NCBI GenBank assembly: GCA_900550355.1
Contig: URRT01000092.1
Coordinates: forward strand, 1 to 7,257
From: an uncultured Collinsella sp.
Lineage (GTDB): Bacteria; Actinomycetota; Coriobacteriia; Coriobacteriales; Coriobacteriaceae
Direction of reading: 5' to 3'
DNA: 7,257 nt
The translations under genes were made by a program, and so were the position numbers. Shown here one piece after another: positions 5,530 through 7,257 of this stretch (position 1 is its first letter; each line of letters begins with the position of its first letter). The notes under the pieces are model-generated. The model was not told the origin of the DNA and did not search any database. It saw only the letters and a program-made list of their open reading frames with translations.

Positions 5530-7094
5530 TGTCCGAAACCCTCAATGCCCAGGATATCGCCAAGAAACTGCAGGAGCAGCTCACGAGCCTCTCCGCGACG
5601 GTCGATACGCATGAGGTTTCAACGGTCGACGAGGTAGGCGACGGCATCGCGCGCGTCTCCGGCCTTAAGAGCGCCATGGCAGGCGAGCTTCTGGAGTTCA
5701 AGAGCTCCGATACCGGTGAGACCGTCTTCGGCCTTGCCCAGAACCTTGACCGTGACGAGGTCGGCGCCGTTCTGTTTGGTGCCGTCGACTCCATCAAGGA
5801 AGGCGACGAGTGCCGCACCACTGGCCGCATTATGGATATCCCTGTGAGCCGCGCCATGCTCGGCCGCGTCGTCAATCCGCTCGGCCAGCCCATCGACGGC
5901 CTGGGCGACATCGTCGCCACACACCGTCGCCCCATCGAGTTCAAGGCCCCCGGCGTCATCGATCGTACCCCGGTGTGCGAGCCGGTTCAGACCGGTCTGC
6001 TCGCTATCGACTCCATGGTGCCTATCGGCCGTGGTCAGCGTGAGCTCATCATCGGCGACCGTCAGACCGGTAAGACCGCCATCGCCATCGACGCTATCCT
6101 CAACCAGCGCGGCAAGGGTATGGTCTGCATCTATGTCGCCATCGGCCAGAAGGCCTCCACGGTTGCCAACATCCGCGAGACCCTCGCTCAGCACGGTGCG
6201 CTCGACTACACCATCATCGTTTCGGCCACCGCTGCCGATTCCGCCCCTATGCAGTACATCGCGCCTATGGCCGGTGCCGCTATCGGCGAGTTCTTCATGT
6301 ACAACGGCGAGGACGGCAAGCCCGCCAGCGAGACCAACCCCGGCGGCCACGTGCTCGTCATCTACGACGACCTGTCCAAGCAGGCTGTGGCCTACCGTCA
6401 GATGTCGCTGACGCTGCATCGTCCGCCCGGACGCGAGGCCTATCCTGGCGACATCTTCTACCTGCACTCTCGTCTGCTCGAGCGTGCATGTAAGCTGTCC
6501 GACGAAAACGGTGCAGGTTCTCTTACCGCACTGCCTATCATCGAAACCCAGGCTGGTGACGTTGGTGCGTTCATTCCTACGAACGTTATCTCCATTACCG
6601 ACGGTCAGATTTACCTCACCACCGACCTGTTCTATCAGGGTCAGCGTCCTGCTGTTAACGTTGGTATCTCCGTATCTCGCGTTGGTGGCTCCGCTCAGGT
6701 GAAGTCCATGAAGTCCGTTGCTGGTACGCTGCGCCTCGACCTCGCTGCATATCGCGAGCTCGCTGCATTTACCCAGTTCGGTTCCGACCTGGACGCTGCA
6801 ACTCAGCAGCAGCTTACCCGTGGTGCTGCAATGACCGAGCTTCTTAAGCAGGGTCGTTACACCCCGATGTCCGTTGAAGACCAGGCAACTGCTATCTGGG
6901 CTGGCGCTCATGGCTTCCTGGACGATGTACCGGTTAAGAGCATTGTTCGCTTCCGCGCTGAAATGCTCGACTACCTGCATCACTCTGGCAATGGCGTTAT
7001 GGACAAGCTTGCTGATGCAAAGAAGTTCACCGACGAAGTAGAGGCTGAACTGAATGCTGCTATCCCGGCATTCAAGGCTCAGTTCATCGCGTAA
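5529..7094 (+). CDS. atpA: F1Fo ATP synthase subunit alpha
   Basis: Predicted 521-residue F1 subunit, slightly longer than the usual 500-513. Order of parts: N-terminal beta-barrel (about 25-95), nucleotide-binding domain with Walker A GDRQTGKT (176-183) and Walker B VLVIYDD (275-281), the family signature PAVNVGISVSRVGGSAQ (374-390) whose R384 is the arginine finger serving the beta catalytic site, and a C-terminal helical domain. Around residues 259-272 (GEDGKPASETNPGG) there is an insertion of about 12 residues before Walker B, where other bacteria have a short turn. The ATG overlaps the atpH stop by one base (TAATG) and has GGAGGTG (5515-5521) seven bases upstream. Codon use changes sharply near 6440-6486: 22 of 33 alanine codons are GCC before this point and none of 29 after it. 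Confidence 0.98.
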   Translation: MSETLNAQDIAKKLQEQLTSLSATVDTHEVSTVDEVGDGIARVSGLKSAMAGELLEFKSSDTGETVFGLAQNLDRDEVGAVLFGAVDSIKEGDECRTTGRIMDIPVSRAMLGRVVNPLGQPIDGLGDIVATHRRPIEFKAPGVIDRTPVCEPVQTGLLAIDSMVPIGRGQRELIIGDRQTGKTAIAIDAILNQRGKGMVCIYVAIGQKASTVANIRETLAQHGALDYTIIVSATAADSAPMQYIAPMAGAAIGEFFMYNGEDGKPASETNPGGHVLVIYDDLSKQAVAYRQMSLTLHRPPGREAYPGDIFYLHSRLLERACKLSDENGAGSLTALPIIETQAGDVGAFIPTNVISITDGQIYLTTDLFYQGQRPAVNVGISVSRVGGSAQVKSMKSVAGTLRLDLAAYRELAAFTQFGSDLDAATQQQLTRGAAMTELLKQGRYTPMSVEDQATAIWAGAHGFLDDVPVKSIVRFRAEMLDYLHHSGNGVMDKLADAKKFTDEVEAELNAAIPAFKAQFIA

Positions 7095-7105
7095 GGTAGG
7101 TCACT

Positions 7106-7257
7106 ATGCCCAACCTTCACGATATTGAAAGGCGAATCAAGTCCGTCGAATCGACGAAGCAGATTACGCATACCATGCAGATGGTTGCTGCTGCTAAAAT
7201 CCGTCATTCGACCGAGCGTGTCGAAGCTGCTACGCCTTATGGCGAGGCTGTGAAGGA
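7106..7257 (+). CDS. atpG: F1Fo ATP synthase subunit gamma, 5' part only
   Basis: The first 50 codons of the central rotor stalk protein are present; the gene runs off the right edge. The N-terminus matches the family strongly: DIERRIKSVESTKQITHTM then QMVAAAKIR, equivalent to the DIKxRIKSVxxTxxITKAMxMVAAAK pattern of the helix that forms the coiled-coil shaft inside alpha3beta3. The ATG at 7106 follows atpA by 11 bases, with AAGGTAGG (7093-7100) as ribosome binding site. All six alanine codons seen are GCT, continuing the codon style of the 3' part of atpA. atpD and atpC are expected next. Confidence 0.95.
   Translation, partial: MPNLHDIERRIKSVESTKQITHTMQMVAAAKIRHSTERVEAATPYGEAVK

Noticed and set aside
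5619..6983. Open frame of 454 codons on the - strand opposite atpA
   Set aside because: Antisense to a certain gene, with a low-complexity Gly/Asp/Val-rich product and no recognisable domain.
1..7257. CRISPR array, tRNA/rRNA gene, insertion sequence or attachment site
   Set aside because: I saw no regularly spaced repeats, cloverleaf, transposase or terminal inverted repeats; nearly all of the window is accounted for by housekeeping genes.

Overview
The window is a GC-rich bacterial chromosome segment with all genes on the + strand. It holds the 3' end of a threonylcarbamoyl-AMP synthase gene (Sua5/YrdC/TsaC family), a glycerol kinase gene, uracil phosphoribosyltransferase (upp), and the first part of an F1Fo ATP synthase operon: a small membrane protein in the atpI position, then atpB, atpE, atpF, atpH, atpA and the start of atpG. 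The Sua5-upp-atp order, the high GC, and the style of the c, b and alpha subunits suggest an anaerobic actinobacterium of class Coriobacteriia (Collinsella-like). That placement rests on recognition, not on a search.

Layout. Positions 2-400 are the tsaC 3' part, followed 13 bases later by glpK (414-1955), so the two are probably co-transcribed. A 123-base gap with one weak stem-loop precedes upp (2079-2726). The largest non-coding stretch, 2727-3007, holds a strong GC hairpin that may end the upp transcript, two smaller inverted repeats and a candidate promoter with -10 TACAAT. The ATP synthase genes follow and are tightly packed (3-base gap, 11-base overlap, 1-base overlap). The exception is a 124-base gap with several hairpins between atpB and atpE. 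No gene-free stretch exceeds 300 bases.

How the genes work together. AtpB (a), AtpE (c ring) and AtpF (b) form the membrane proton turbine and stator, AtpH (delta) joins the stator to F1, and AtpA (alpha) and AtpG (gamma) belong to F1. The beta and epsilon genes should follow beyond the right edge. The upstream genes are unrelated housekeeping functions: tRNA t6A modification, glycerol phosphorylation and uracil salvage.

This is a core region, and I see no new defence, mobile or biosynthetic system. The most striking observation is an abrupt change in codon usage inside atpA near 6440-6486: 22 of 33 alanine codons are GCC before it and 0 of 29 after it. Other points worth a second look are a signal-peptide-like N-terminus on subunit b, an unusually short 64-residue subunit c, an insertion in subunit alpha, a shortened delta, and a glycerol kinase that lacks a normally conserved phosphate-binding arginine.
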